Part shown: positions 31,869 through 39,673 of the stretch, in pieces
How the letters are laid out: every line of letters starts with the position of its first letter
Numbering within the stretch: the stretch's first letter is position 1
Assembly: GCA_938023705.1 (NCBI GenBank)
Contig: CALJDJ010000086.1
Location: forward strand, 1-44,508
Reading direction: 5' to 3'
Origin: an uncultured Collinsella sp.
GTDB lineage: Bacteria; Actinomycetota; Coriobacteriia; Coriobacteriales; Coriobacteriaceae
DNA length: 44,508 bases
The notes under the pieces: generated by a model
Told to the model about the DNA's origin: nothing
The model's input: only the letters and a program-made list of their open reading frames with translations
The model's database searches: none
Made by a program: the position numbers and the translations under genes

Positions 31869-31909
31869 AAATGGCCGAGTTGCCCGCAGTGGGGGCGACC
31901 CGGCCATTT
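31869..31909. terminator. Bidirectional terminator between HAD and DeoR genes
   Basis: AAATGGCCG (31869-31877) and CGGCCATTT (31901-31909) pair across a 23-nt loop in the 45-bp gap between the convergent stops, with short T-rich flanks on each side. Confidence 0.65.
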
Positions 31910-31912
31910 GAG

Positions 31913-32704
31913 CTATTTTGCAATATAGAGCTTGGGATGACTGCGACTGCTCTCGATCGCCGCCGTCATGATGCCCTCGTCGTCTCCATCAACGATGATG
32001 CCGTCGAGGTCATCGATCTGCGCGGACTGATAAAAACTGGTCTTATTGAACTTTCCCTGGTCAACCATCATGTAGCCCTGGTTTGAGTTGGTAAGGTACA
32101 TATGCTTGATCATGGCCGAGAAGTCGTGCTCGACGGTAAAACCGTGGTCGGGGTGGAATCCGTCGGCACTGACAAACGCCTTGTCGGCATGTAGTTTGCT
32201 CATGCAGTCGAGCGTCAGTGCGCCCGCGAGATAGAGGTGCCCCTTGCGCACGGAGCCGCCCAGCAGCACTACCGAAGCATTGGGGAGATTGAAGCTGGCG
32301 TAGTTCGCGATTGCAAGATCGCCGGTGATAATGGTGATCTCACGCTTGTCCATGAGGGCCTTAGCGAAGTAAAAGCCTGTGGTGCCGATATCAATTACCA
32401 GAACATCGCCATCATCAACAAGAGTTGCTGCGGTTGCGGCGATGGCCTCCTTGGCCTCGACTTGGACATTGATGCGCTCCTCGGGATACGAGATTGCGTT
32501 GGAGCGAGAAAGCGATACCGCTCCGCCGCGTACGCGACGCAGCTTGCCTTCGGATTCCAGCGAGATGAGGTCGTGTCGTGCGGTGACTTCCGAAACCGAA
32601 AAACGGCGAACGATGTCGGATACCGAGATATTTGGCTTTTCGGCCAGCCAATTCATGATAAATCGCTGACGCTCGGCCGGTGAAAGGTCTGAAGTAGATG
32701 CCAT
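31913..32704 (-). CDS. DeoR/GlpR family sugar regulator
   Basis: A 263-residue DeoR-family regulator. The N-terminal winged helix reads ERQRFIMNWLAEKPNISVSD then VSEVTARHDLISLESEGKLR and RVRGGA, the typical DeoR pattern. The C-terminal DeoR sensor domain shows VIDIGTTGFYFAKAL, ITIITGDLAIANYAS, VVLLGGSVRKG and AFVSADGFHPDHGF, which bind phosphorylated sugars. The ATG at 32704 is preceded by GGAG. The gene is divergent from the transaldolase-PTS operon (348-bp gap containing repeated CTTTCGA/CTTTTGAAA motifs), so it probably represses that operon and itself until a sugar phosphate binds. Confidence 0.92.
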   Translation of the reverse strand: MASTSDLSPAERQRFIMNWLAEKPNISVSDIVRRFSVSEVTARHDLISLESEGKLRRVRGGAVSLSRSNAISYPEERINVQVEAKEAIAATAATLVDDGDVLVIDIGTTGFYFAKALMDKREITIITGDLAIANYASFNLPNASVVLLGGSVRKGHLYLAGALTLDCMSKLHADKAFVSADGFHPDHGFTVEHDFSAMIKHMYLTNSNQGYMMVDQGKFNKTSFYQSAQIDDLDGIIVDGDDEGIMTAAIESSRSHPKLYIAK

Positions 32705-32741
32705 ATGCCGCTCCTTTTGAACAAAAGGTAAAAGATGCGCC

Positions 32742-32755
32742 TTTCGTAATCGAAA
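32742..32755. promoter_or_regulatory. Candidate DeoR operator at its own gene
   Basis: Palindrome TTTCGTAATCGAAA, 38 bp upstream of the deoR-type start. TTTCG and CGAAA half-sites resemble the repeated CTTTCGA motifs on the operon side. Confidence 0.45.
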
Positions 32756-32922
32756 TATAACGTATCGATATGAAAAGAACAAGGCAAATTCGAATGAATC
32801 AAAAGAACGGAATGGCATGTCACAAATGCATGCGTAGCAGATAGTTCGCACGTAAACGGGCTATAAAGAGTCTCATTCTGAAGGTGCCGCCCAAAAGAAG
32901 TACGTTCACACCCGATATTCGA

Positions 32923-33021
32923 CCGTTCACGGAAAGTTGACAATTGAGCTTTCGATGGCTTTTGAAATAGTTTATAAAAGAAAGCCGAAAAGCTTTTGAA
33001 ACAAAGAAGAAGGCTTTCGAT
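32923..33021 (+). promoter_or_regulatory. Candidate control region of the transaldolase-PTS operon
   Basis: Contains CCGTTCACGGAA (32923-32934, the reverse complement of a motif upstream of the second transaldolase), a consensus-like TTGACA (32937-32942), and four related motifs: GCTTTCGAT (32948), GCTTTTGAAAT (32958), GCTTTTGAAAC (32992), GCTTTCGAT (33013). Starts are 10, 34 and 21 bp apart. They are plausible DeoR half-sites; no well-spaced -10 was identified. Confidence 0.5.
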
Positions 33022-33052
33022 AGCAATAGTGCTAGATGAGAAAGGACCGAAC

Positions 33053-33763
33053 ATGGCGATTAAGGTGTTTGCCGACGGCGCTAACCTCGAAGGCATGCTT
33101 GACATGCATGACAATGGCAACGTTCAGGGCTTCACGACCAATCCTTCCCTTATGAAGGCCGGCGGCGTGACCGACTACCGCGCTTTTGCCAAGACGGTTC
33201 TTGAGCACATTACTGATGTGTCGGTCTCTTTTGAGGTATTCGCCGACGACGAGGCAGGTATGGAAGCCGAGGCTCGCGAGATCGCAACCTGGGCAGACAA
33301 CGTCTACGTTAAGATCCCGGCGCTCAACACCAAGGGTGAGTCCACTGCCGCGCTGGTCAAGCGCCTTTCTGCCGACGGCATCAAGGTGAATGTCACCACT
33401 ATCTTTACGCCCGAGCAGGTCGACGAGTTTGTCGATGCCGTTTCTGCTGAGACCCCCTCTATTCTGTCCATCTTTGCCGGTCGCATTGCCGATACCGGCG
33501 TCGATCCGCTGCCCCTCATGGCGGAGTCCGTAAAGAAGGCTGCCGTTAAGCCTGCTGCCGAGGTTCTCTGGGCGTCTACGCGCGAGGTCCTCAATATCTT
33601 CCAGGCGGAGTCCGTTGGATGCCAGATCATTACGGTCCCCAATGCCCTTCTTGCCAAACGCAAGAATTTCGGGAAAGATTTGCTTGAGTACTCGCTTGAT
33701 ACGGTCAAGGGCTTTGCCCGCGACATTCAGGCGCTTGGTTTTCACATCCTGCCCGAGGAGTAG
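33053..33763 (+). CDS. Small transaldolase/fructose-6-phosphate aldolase family protein, copy 1
   Basis: A 236-residue class I aldolase of the short transaldolase (TalC/FSA-like) family. Visible motifs: FADGANLEGM (1-15), GFTTNPSLM (27-34), VSFEVFADD, the Schiff-base Lys87 in NVYVKIPALNTKGEST, VNVTTIFTPEQVDEF and SIFAGRIADTGVDP. The family splits or transfers a three-carbon dihydroxyacetone unit between sugar phosphates. FADGANLEGM in place of FxDTANxEEI sets it apart from E. coli FSA, so the exact reaction is open. GAGAAAGGACC precedes the ATG. First gene of the PTS operon, 9 bp ahead of the IIA gene, so it is predicted to act on the phosphorylated substrate. A near copy lies at 36358. Confidence 0.9.
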   Translation: MAIKVFADGANLEGMLDMHDNGNVQGFTTNPSLMKAGGVTDYRAFAKTVLEHITDVSVSFEVFADDEAGMEAEAREIATWADNVYVKIPALNTKGESTAALVKRLSADGIKVNVTTIFTPEQVDEFVDAVSAETPSILSIFAGRIADTGVDPLPLMAESVKKAAVKPAAEVLWASTREVLNIFQAESVGCQIITVPNALLAKRKNFGKDLLEYSLDTVKGFARDIQALGFHILPEE

Positions 33764-33772
33764 GGGACGAGT

Positions 33773-34219
33773 ATGCTGACCGATCTTCTTAAGCCCGAGC
33801 TTGTTGCCTGCCACGTCGAGGCCTCCGACTGGGAGGAAGCGATCAGGGCATGCGGTAAGTTGCTCGTAGACGCTGGCAAATGCGACCAGAGCTATGTTGA
33901 CGCCATGATTTCATCGGTTCACAAATTCGGCCCCTATATGGTCTTGGAAGAGGGCATCGCCATGCCCCACGCTCAAGCAGATGGCAATGTGAGCGAAGCG
34001 GGAATCTGTATCGTCACGCTTGACCCAGCCGTTGCGTTTGGACACGAGGATTTCGATCCGGTTCACGTGCTCGTGGGTATTTGCGCACCCGATCCCAAGG
34101 CTCATCTTGGCTGCTTGGCGGAGCTTTCGCAGATGTTTGAGGACGAGGACTGCGTTGCCAAGCTCAGCGCATGCGATACGCCCGAGCAGGTTTTGGAGAC
34201 CATGCGTTCATTCTTTTAG
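33773..34219 (+). CDS. PTS enzyme IIA, ascorbate/mannitol-fructose class
   Basis: A 148-residue PTS IIA protein. The phosphorylated His66 is in EEGIAMPHAQADGN, the family signature. The end LSQMFEDEDCVAKLSACDTP is also typical of UlaC/SgaA-like IIA proteins. It receives phosphate from HPr and passes it to the IIB protein encoded next. It starts 9 bp after the transaldolase stop. A compact hairpin separates it from the IIB gene. The specific sugar is not determined by this subunit. Confidence 0.9.
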   Translation: MLTDLLKPELVACHVEASDWEEAIRACGKLLVDAGKCDQSYVDAMISSVHKFGPYMVLEEGIAMPHAQADGNVSEAGICIVTLDPAVAFGHEDFDPVHVLVGICAPDPKAHLGCLAELSQMFEDEDCVAKLSACDTPEQVLETMRSFF

Positions 34220-34231
34220 GCCTTAATGGCA

Positions 34232-34252
34232 CGGCGATGCGTCGCCGCTTTT
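34232..34252 (+). terminator. Weak attenuator-like hairpin between IIA and IIB
   Basis: CGGCGA, TGCG tetraloop, TCGCCG, then CTTTT. The short stem and T tract suggest partial termination or an mRNA processing site rather than a full stop, as the operon continues. Confidence 0.4.
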
Positions 34253-34294
34253 GGATAGACGGAAAACCGTCACGTGTAGGAGAGGAAGGTTGCC

Positions 34295-34570
34295 ATGCAT
34301 ATCATCACCGTATGCGGAAACGGCATCGGGTCCAGCCTGATGCTCGCTGGCAAAGTCGAGGAGCTTTGCGAGGAGGAGGGCATCAAGGCCGACGTTGAGT
34401 CTATGGACCTGAACGGTGCTTCTTCCGCAAATCCGGATCTGTTCATCACCGTTAAGGAGCTCGCCCCCGAGCTCCACGGCAACGTTGTGATCGTTCGCAG
34501 CTATGTGAACAAGAAGAAGATCCGCGAAGACGCCCTCGAGGCAATCAAGGCGGCTGCCGCTAACGCCTAA
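34295..34570 (+). CDS. PTS enzyme IIB, ascorbate (UlaB/SgaB) class
   Basis: A 91-residue IIB protein. The phosphorylated Cys7 lies in MHIITVCGNGIGSSLML, the P-loop of the ascorbate/lactose-type IIB fold. The pattern ANPDLFITVKELAPEL then NVVIVRSYVNKKKI matches UlaB-type proteins. It transfers phosphate to the substrate carried by IIC. GAGAGGAAGG precedes the ATG. It lies between the IIA and IIC genes. Confidence 0.92.
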   Translation: MHIITVCGNGIGSSLMLAGKVEELCEEEGIKADVESMDLNGASSANPDLFITVKELAPELHGNVVIVRSYVNKKKIREDALEAIKAAAANA

Positions 34571-34584
34571 AGCGGCACAAAAAA

Positions 34585-34617
34585 GGGCGGTTCCCTGTGG
34601 AAGAGGGAAACGCGCCC
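34585..34617 (+). other. Stem-loop between IIB and IIC genes
   Basis: GGGCGGTTCCCT and AGGGAAACGCGCCC can pair, with a 7-nt loop, 25 bp before the IIC start. It may protect or process the transcript; no T run follows. Confidence 0.4.
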
Positions 34618-34641
34618 ACGTTAGAGAGAAAGGAAGCGCAG

Positions 34642-36033
34642 ATGCAAGCCATCCTTCCCATACTTGAGTTTATCCAATCGATTCTGACCAAGCCAGCGTG
34701 GATCATGGGTCTGTTTGCCTTTGTGGGCCTTGTTGCGCTCAAGCGCCCTGCCCACAAGGTGATGACGGGAACCCTGAAGCCCATTCTTGGTTACATCATG
34801 CTGTCTGCCGGTGCTGCTGTTGTCCAGGAGAACCTTGCTCCGCTGGGTACCTTCATCGAGACCGGTTTCCACATCACCGGCGTCGTGCCCAACAACGAGG
34901 TCGTCGTTTCGATGGCTCAGAGCGTCCTCGGCGTTCAGACCATGATGATCCTGATTCTCGGCTATGTCGTGAACATTATCATTGCCCGCTTTACCAAGTT
35001 TAAGTACATCTTCCTGACGGGCCATCACAGCATGTTTATGGCCTGCCTGCTGTCTGCCGTTCTGCAGGCATCTGGCTTCCAGGATGTCCAGCTTGTCATC
35101 GTGGGCGGCATGTTCCTGGGCCTCGTGAGCGCTATGCTTCCCGCCGTTGGTCAGCGTTTCACCGAGAAGGTTACCGATGGCGATGAAATCGCCATGGGCC
35201 ACTTCGGTTCACTCGCCTATTACATCTCCGCTGCAGTCGGTACGCTTTTTGCTAAGGACGCCGAGGAGAACAGCACCGAGAAGATCGAGGTTCCCGAGAA
35301 GTTCGCCTTCCTGCGCGACACTACCATCTCCACGGCTCTTACCATGGCCTTCTTCTACCTGGTTACCGCTTTCGCCGCTTACATTGCAGATCCTGCGGTC
35401 GTTACCAAGACCGCTGGCGGCGACAACGTGATTGTCTATGCCCTGACCTGTGCCCTGTCCTTCGCCGTTGGTGTCACCATCGTCTATAACGGCGTTCGTA
35501 TGATCCTTGCCGACCTGGTCCCGGCTTTCCAGGGCATCTCCAACAAGCTGATCCCCGGTGCCATCCCCGCCGTCGACTGCGCCGTCTTCTTCCCCTATGC
35601 TCCCACCGCCGTCATCCTCGGCTTTGTCGCTTCCTTTATCGGTGGCGTGGTCGGTATGTTCATCGTGGGCGCTACCCTGGGCATCTTCATCATCCCGGGC
35701 ATGGTTCCCCACTTCTTCTGCGGTGCTACCGCGGGCATCTACGGCAATGCTACCGGCGGTCGCAAGGGCGCAGCTCTTGGCGCTTTCGTCAACGGCCTGC
35801 TCATCACCTTTGCCCCGGCCCTGCTCCTGCCCGTTCTTGACGTCTTTGGCTTCAAGAACACTACGTTCGGCGACTTCGATTTCTCCGTCATTGGTATTAC
35901 GCTTGGCCGCGCTGCCGAGGCCTTCGGTACCACCGGTGTCTACGCGATTCTCGCTGTCCTTCTGGTCGTTGCCTTCGTCCCCAACTTCATCCACACCAAG
36001 GGTGCTGTGATCAATCACGTTGAGGAAGAGTAA
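34642..36033 (+). CDS. PTS enzyme IIC, ascorbate family (UlaA/SgaT)
   Basis: A 463-residue membrane protein of the ascorbate-family PTS permease. About 11 hydrophobic segments are visible. Family marks include KRPAHKVMTGTLKPILGY, VVPNNEVVVSMAQSVLG, FLTGHHSMFMACLLSAVLQA, VYNGVRMILADLVPAFQGIS and IPGAIPAVDCAVFFPYAPTA. It carries and phosphorylates its sugar or sugar acid across the membrane. The start at 34642 is supported by AAAGGAAG; an upstream frame start at 34597 lacks a site. Despite the family name, no ulaG, ulaD or ulaE genes for ascorbate breakdown are nearby; instead transaldolases flank the PTS, so the substrate may not be ascorbate. A strong terminator follows. Confidence 0.93.
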   Translation: MQAILPILEFIQSILTKPAWIMGLFAFVGLVALKRPAHKVMTGTLKPILGYIMLSAGAAVVQENLAPLGTFIETGFHITGVVPNNEVVVSMAQSVLGVQTMMILILGYVVNIIIARFTKFKYIFLTGHHSMFMACLLSAVLQASGFQDVQLVIVGGMFLGLVSAMLPAVGQRFTEKVTDGDEIAMGHFGSLAYYISAAVGTLFAKDAEENSTEKIEVPEKFAFLRDTTISTALTMAFFYLVTAFAAYIADPAVVTKTAGGDNVIVYALTCALSFAVGVTIVYNGVRMILADLVPAFQGISNKLIPGAIPAVDCAVFFPYAPTAVILGFVASFIGGVVGMFIVGATLGIFIIPGMVPHFFCGATAGIYGNATGGRKGAALGAFVNGLLITFAPALLLPVLDVFGFKNTTFGDFDFSVIGITLGRAAEAFGTTGVYAILAVLLVVAFVPNFIHTKGAVINHVEEE

Positions 36034-36090
36034 TCCAGGCATACGTTAAGCCCTAATCGGGCGGAGCTCCGATAACCGGCTCCTACACGG

Positions 36091-36127
36091 AAGCGGTGAC
36101 GTCTCAATCGAGGCGTCACCGCTTTTT
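36091..36127 (+). terminator. Intrinsic terminator of the PTS operon
   Basis: AAGCGGTGACG pairs with CGTCACCGCTT, about 12-nt loop, then TTTTGC. It lies 57 bp after the IIC stop and separates the second transaldolase into its own unit. Confidence 0.85.
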
Positions 36128-36172
36128 GCTTTGGAGCGATTGTGAATATGAGCCGGCGAGGCGCTGCTTCTG

Positions 36173-36219
36173 TTCCGTGAACGGAATCAAACGCAATGAT
36201 CGGCAAAAACGTTTTGCCG
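36173..36219 (+). promoter_or_regulatory. Candidate operators upstream of transaldolase 2
   Basis: Two palindromes: TTCCGTGAACGGAA (36173-36186), which shares 12 bases with the reverse complement of the motif at 32923, and CGGCAAAA-ACG-TTTTGCCG (36201-36219), which resembles a LacI-family operator. Both are upstream of the 36358 gene. A GATAAAC/GTTTATC pair (36295, 36321) lies closer to the start. Confidence 0.45.
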
Positions 36220-36357
36220 CTGGGGCGTCGATATAAAAATGGTAAATCTGCAAAACCGTTCGCCGAGAAGATAAAAAACCGCAGTTCACGCCTTGATAAA
36301 CGTAGATAAAGTGTTTAGCAGTTTATCGGCCGTATGCTAACGAAAGGAATCAGGCAG

Positions 36358-37062
36358 ATGGCAATCAAGGTGTTCGCTGACGGTGCAAACCTCGAGGGCA
36401 TGCTCGACATGTACGAGAGCGGCAACGTTCAGGGTTTCACGACCAACCCGTCCCTTATGAAGAAGGGCGGCGTGACGGATTACCGCGCGTTTGCCAAGGA
36501 GGTCCTGGCCCACATCACCGATGTGTCCGTGTCGTTTGAGGTCTTTGCCGACGACGTCGAGACCATGGAGGTCGAGGCCCGCGAGATTGCTGCCTGGGCC
36601 GAGAACGTCTACGTCAAGATTCCGTGCGTGACCACCAAGGGCGAGTCCACCGCCGAGCTGGTGCACAAGCTTTCGGCCGACGGCATCAAGGTCAACGTCA
36701 CCACCATCTTTACGCCTACGCAGGTCGACGAGATGGTCGAGGCCGTTGACGCCGAGACGCCGTCCATCATCTCGCTCTTTGCCGGTCGCATCGCCGACAC
36801 CGGCGTCGATCCCATTCCGTTTGTGACGGAGTCGGTCAAGACGGCCGCCGCCAAGCCCAACTGCGAGGTCCTGTGGGCATCCACGCGCGAGCTCATCAAC
36901 ATTTACCAGGCGCAGGCCTGCGGTTGCCAGATCATCACGGTGCCCAACAGCATCCTGGCCAAGCGCAAGAACATCGGTCGCGATCCGTACGAGGTCTCGC
37001 TCGACACCGTGCGCGGCTTTGCCAAGGATATCGCCGCTTTGGGCTTCCATATCTTGCCGTAA
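36358..37062 (+). CDS. Small transaldolase/fructose-6-phosphate aldolase family protein, copy 2
   Basis: A 234-residue near duplicate of the 33053 gene, clearly similar from end to end and lacking only the final EE. Key residues are kept: GFTTNPSLM, Schiff-base Lys87 in NVYVKIPCVTTKGEST, SLFAGRIADTGVDP and the end LGFHILP. AAAGGAA precedes the ATG. It sits beyond the PTS terminator with its own upstream region, which shares a palindrome with that of copy 1, so the two could be co-regulated yet expressed at different levels. Either the two have distinct substrates, or one is a dosage copy. Codon use is slightly more GC-rich than in copy 1. A fragment of a transaldolase 3' end is found again at 37180-37219. 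Confidence 0.9.
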   Translation: MAIKVFADGANLEGMLDMYESGNVQGFTTNPSLMKKGGVTDYRAFAKEVLAHITDVSVSFEVFADDVETMEVEAREIAAWAENVYVKIPCVTTKGESTAELVHKLSADGIKVNVTTIFTPTQVDEMVEAVDAETPSIISLFAGRIADTGVDPIPFVTESVKTAAAKPNCEVLWASTRELINIYQAQACGCQIITVPNSILAKRKNIGRDPYEVSLDTVRGFAKDIAALGFHILP

Positions 37063-37219
37063 CGCGAACACTGGCTGCGCCGCGGGTTGTTCGCCCCGGC
37101 CTTTCCTTTCCCTATCGCTCACACGCTTCGCGAGGGTCGCGCTAGGTAAAGGAAAGGCCGGGGCTGCCGACACGAGCTTGCCGGCAAGTTAGCACTCGGC
37201 TTCCATATCCTGCCGTAGG
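37042..37219 (+). repeat. Duplicated transaldolase 3' end around a hairpin insert
   Basis: The 20-bp end GGCTTCCATATCTTGCCGTA (37042-37061) recurs at 37198-37217 with one change. In frame, 37180-37219 reads AGKLALGFHILP and a stop, the last residues of a transaldolase. The 136 bp between hold the hairpin at 37093-37164. This looks like an insertion that duplicated the gene end, or the last remnant of a third transaldolase copy. Confidence 0.7.
37093..37164. repeat. Long hairpin, 26-bp arms
   Basis: Arms at 37093-37118 and 37139-37164 (GCCCCGGCCTTTCCTTT / AAAGGAAAGGCCGGGGC plus an inner CCTA..CGC part) with two mismatches and a 20-nt loop that can form CGCTTCGCG. No T run. It starts 30 nt after the transaldolase 2 stop. 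Confidence 0.7.
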
Positions 37220-37223
37220 CAAA

Positions 37224-37429
37224 GGTACCCCCGCCTGCGACGTGCAAAATTGAGAGTATTCAGCAAGGTAAAGGCTTTTACCAGCTGGTTGAAGCACGGA
37301 ACAGCCCCCGTTTTGGCTCTGACGACGCTAAAACGGGGGCTGTTTGTGACTTTATTGCCTCTGAGGGGCGTTCGGAGCGGCGGAAATTGCAGAATACTCG
37401 CGATTTTGCACGTCGCTACAGGGGGTACC
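37224..37429. repeat. 206-bp nested palindrome
   Basis: Outer arms of 38 bp (37224-37261 and 37392-37429) share GGTACCCCC, GCGACGTGCAAAAT and GAGTATTC, differing at two short internal stretches. Inside is a perfect 14-bp hairpin ACAGCCCCCGTTTT / AAAACGGGGGCTGT (37301-37314, 37330-37343). It fills the gap between transaldolase 2 and tex. No coding potential seen. The inner hairpin can serve as a terminator in both directions. Confidence 0.75.
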
Positions 37430-37443
37430 CTTGCTTTGGCGGT

Positions 37444-39591
37444 TTATTTCCCCTGCACCATGGTGAGCGAGATCTTCTTGCGGTCGCGATCGACCTTTTC
37501 GACCCACACCTTGACCGTGTCGCCGACGTGCACCACGTCGCTTGGGTGCTTGACGAAGCGGTTGGCCAGTTTGGAGATGTGCACGAGGCCGTCCTGATGC
37601 ACGCCCACGTCGACGAAGGCGCCAAAGTCGACGACATTGCGCACCGTGCCCTTGAGCTCCATGCCGGGTTCCAGGTCGTTGATGGAAAGTGCCGAGCGGC
37701 TAAAGACCACCTCGGGCGCGTCGTCGCGCGGGTCGCGGCCGGGCTTCTTGAGCTCGTTGACAATGTCGATGAGCGTGAGGGTGCCGCAGTCCAGGTCGCT
37801 TGCCAGCGCCGAGATACTGCCCAGACGGCGCTCGATGTCGGGCACGCCGCCGCGGCTGAGCTCGCTTGCCGCAACGCCGGCACGCTCCAGGACGGCCGTG
37901 GCCACCTCGTAGCTTTCGGGGTGGACGCTTGTCGCGTCGAGCGGGTTCTTGCCGCCGCTGATGCGCAGGAAGCCCGCGGCGTTGAGATATGCCTTGGGTC
38001 CCAGCTTGGGGACCTTCTTGAGCTGGCGGCGATCGGTAAAGGCGCCGTTTTCCTCGCGGAAAGCCACGATGTTTTTGGCCACGCTCGGCGTGATGCCCGA
38101 TACGTATCCCAGCAGGCTCGCGCTCGCGGTGTTCACGTCGACGCCCACGCGGTTAACGACGTCCTCCACCACGTGGCCCAGGGTGCGCGAGAGTTCGGCC
38201 TGGTCAAGGTCGTGCTGGTATTGACTCACGCCGATGGACTGGGGCGGAATCTTGACGAGCTCTGCCAGCGGGTCTTGCAGGCGGCGGCCCAGGCTCATGG
38301 CGCCACGTACGGTGACGTCCAGGTCGGGATATTCCTGGCTGGCGAGCTCGGAGGCGGAGTACACCGATGCGCCGGCCTCGTTGACGATGGTGTAGCGAAG
38401 GCTGGGCGCCTGCTCGGCAATGAACTCCGAGACGACTTCCTCGGTCTCGCGGCTGGCGGTGCCGTTGCCGATGACGATGGTGTTGACGCCGTCCTTCTTG
38501 ACGAGGCGGGCGAGCTCGCGCTTGGTGCCGGCGACGTCGTGGCGCGGCTTGGTGGGGTAGACCACGCCGTGGTCGAGCAGCTTGCCGGTCTCGTCCATGA
38601 CGGCGACCTTGCAGCCAGTGCGGTAGCCCGGATCGAGCGCGAGCACGCGGGCGCCGCGCACGGGGCGTGCCGAGAGCAGGCCCTCAAGATTCTTGGCAAA
38701 GACGTTGATGGCCTCGGTCTGCGCGCGGACGGTGAGCTTGGCGCGGGCCTCGCGCTCCAGCGAGGGGGCCATGAGGCGCTTGTAACCATCGGCGATGGCG
38801 GCATCGAAGATGGGAGCAAACACGCCCTGGCGTCGGGGCCAACGGCTGCCGAGGCGCGCCGTGGCGGCAGCGCCGTCGACGTTCACGCGCACGCGGAGCT
38901 TACCCTCGCGCTCACCGCGGTCGATAGCCAGCACGCGGTGGTTAGGGATGCGGCGCAGCGGCTCGTCAAAGTTGTAGTAAGGCTCGTAGGGAGTCTTCTC
39001 CGCGGGGTCGGTCGCCTCGACGACGATATCGGCGGTGTTTTGCGTAAAGGCGCGCAGGTCGGCGACGTTCTCGGGGTCCTCGGCCACCGTCTCGGCCACG
39101 ATGTCGGCGGCACCGGCGAGTGCCTTCTCGGGCGTGTCGAAGCCAGCCTCCTCGTTGACGTATGCCGCGGCGGCGTCGAGCGCACTGCCCTTGGCCGAGG
39201 CCTGCATGATGATCATGTTGGCGAGCGGCTCCAGGCCGGCCTCGCGGGCCTTCTGCGCGCGGGTCATGCGCTTTTTACGGTAGGGCTTGTAGAGGTCTTC
39301 GACACGCTGGAGCTGCGTGGCCTCGCGAATCTGCTGCTCGAGCTCGGGCGTGAGTTTGCCCTGGGCGTCGATGAGCAGGATGACGTCCTCTTTGCGCTGC
39401 TCAAGATTGCGCAGGTAGGACAGGCGCTCGTCGAGTGCGCGCAGGGCGACGTCGTCCATGCCGCCCGTGGCTTCCTTGCGGTAGCGCGAGATAAAGGGGA
39501 TGGTGTTGCCCTCGTCGATGAGCTTGACGACCGCCTCGACATTGGCGGCCTTAAGGTTGAGCTCGCGGGCGAGCTGGGCGATAAGATCCAT
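37444..39591 (-). CDS. tex: Tex family RNA-binding transcription accessory protein
   Basis: A 715-residue Tex protein of usual length. The N-terminal helical part (NLKAANVEAVVKLIDEGNTI, PFISRYRKEATGGMDD, LYKPYRKKRMTRAQKAREAG) is highly characteristic. The YqgF-like domain (about 320-420) has VLALDPGYRTGCKVAVMD and NTIVIGNGTASRETEEVV; the helix-hairpin-helix part (about 490-560) has LLGYVSGITPSVAKNIVAFR and PKLGPKAYLNAAGFLRI; the C-terminal S1 domain has LEPGMELKGTVRNVVDFGAF and KVWVEKVDRDRKKISLTM. Tex binds nucleic acids and affects transcription and stress or virulence traits in several bacteria. The ATG at 39591 follows GGAG on the minus strand. A long open frame on the other strand (37387-39609) is its GC-rich shadow. 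Confidence 0.96.
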   Translation of the reverse strand: MDLIAQLARELNLKAANVEAVVKLIDEGNTIPFISRYRKEATGGMDDVALRALDERLSYLRNLEQRKEDVILLIDAQGKLTPELEQQIREATQLQRVEDLYKPYRKKRMTRAQKAREAGLEPLANMIIMQASAKGSALDAAAAYVNEEAGFDTPEKALAGAADIVAETVAEDPENVADLRAFTQNTADIVVEATDPAEKTPYEPYYNFDEPLRRIPNHRVLAIDRGEREGKLRVRVNVDGAAATARLGSRWPRRQGVFAPIFDAAIADGYKRLMAPSLEREARAKLTVRAQTEAINVFAKNLEGLLSARPVRGARVLALDPGYRTGCKVAVMDETGKLLDHGVVYPTKPRHDVAGTKRELARLVKKDGVNTIVIGNGTASRETEEVVSEFIAEQAPSLRYTIVNEAGASVYSASELASQEYPDLDVTVRGAMSLGRRLQDPLAELVKIPPQSIGVSQYQHDLDQAELSRTLGHVVEDVVNRVGVDVNTASASLLGYVSGITPSVAKNIVAFREENGAFTDRRQLKKVPKLGPKAYLNAAGFLRISGGKNPLDATSVHPESYEVATAVLERAGVAASELSRGGVPDIERRLGSISALASDLDCGTLTLIDIVNELKKPGRDPRDDAPEVVFSRSALSINDLEPGMELKGTVRNVVDFGAFVDVGVHQDGLVHISKLANRFVKHPSDVVHVGDTVKVWVEKVDRDRKKISLTMVQGK

Positions 39592-39673
39592 GGGACTCCT
39601 TGCGTTTGAGGTGCGTTTGCGGCACAGGGCTACCAAGGATACCACCCGTCCCAAAAGACTGTTTTGGGGCCGC

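Noticed and set aside
37387..39609. 740-codon plus-strand open frame
   Set aside because: Fully antisense to tex, whose product has all family motifs; the frame reflects GC-rich codon bias, and its translation shows no recognisable domain.
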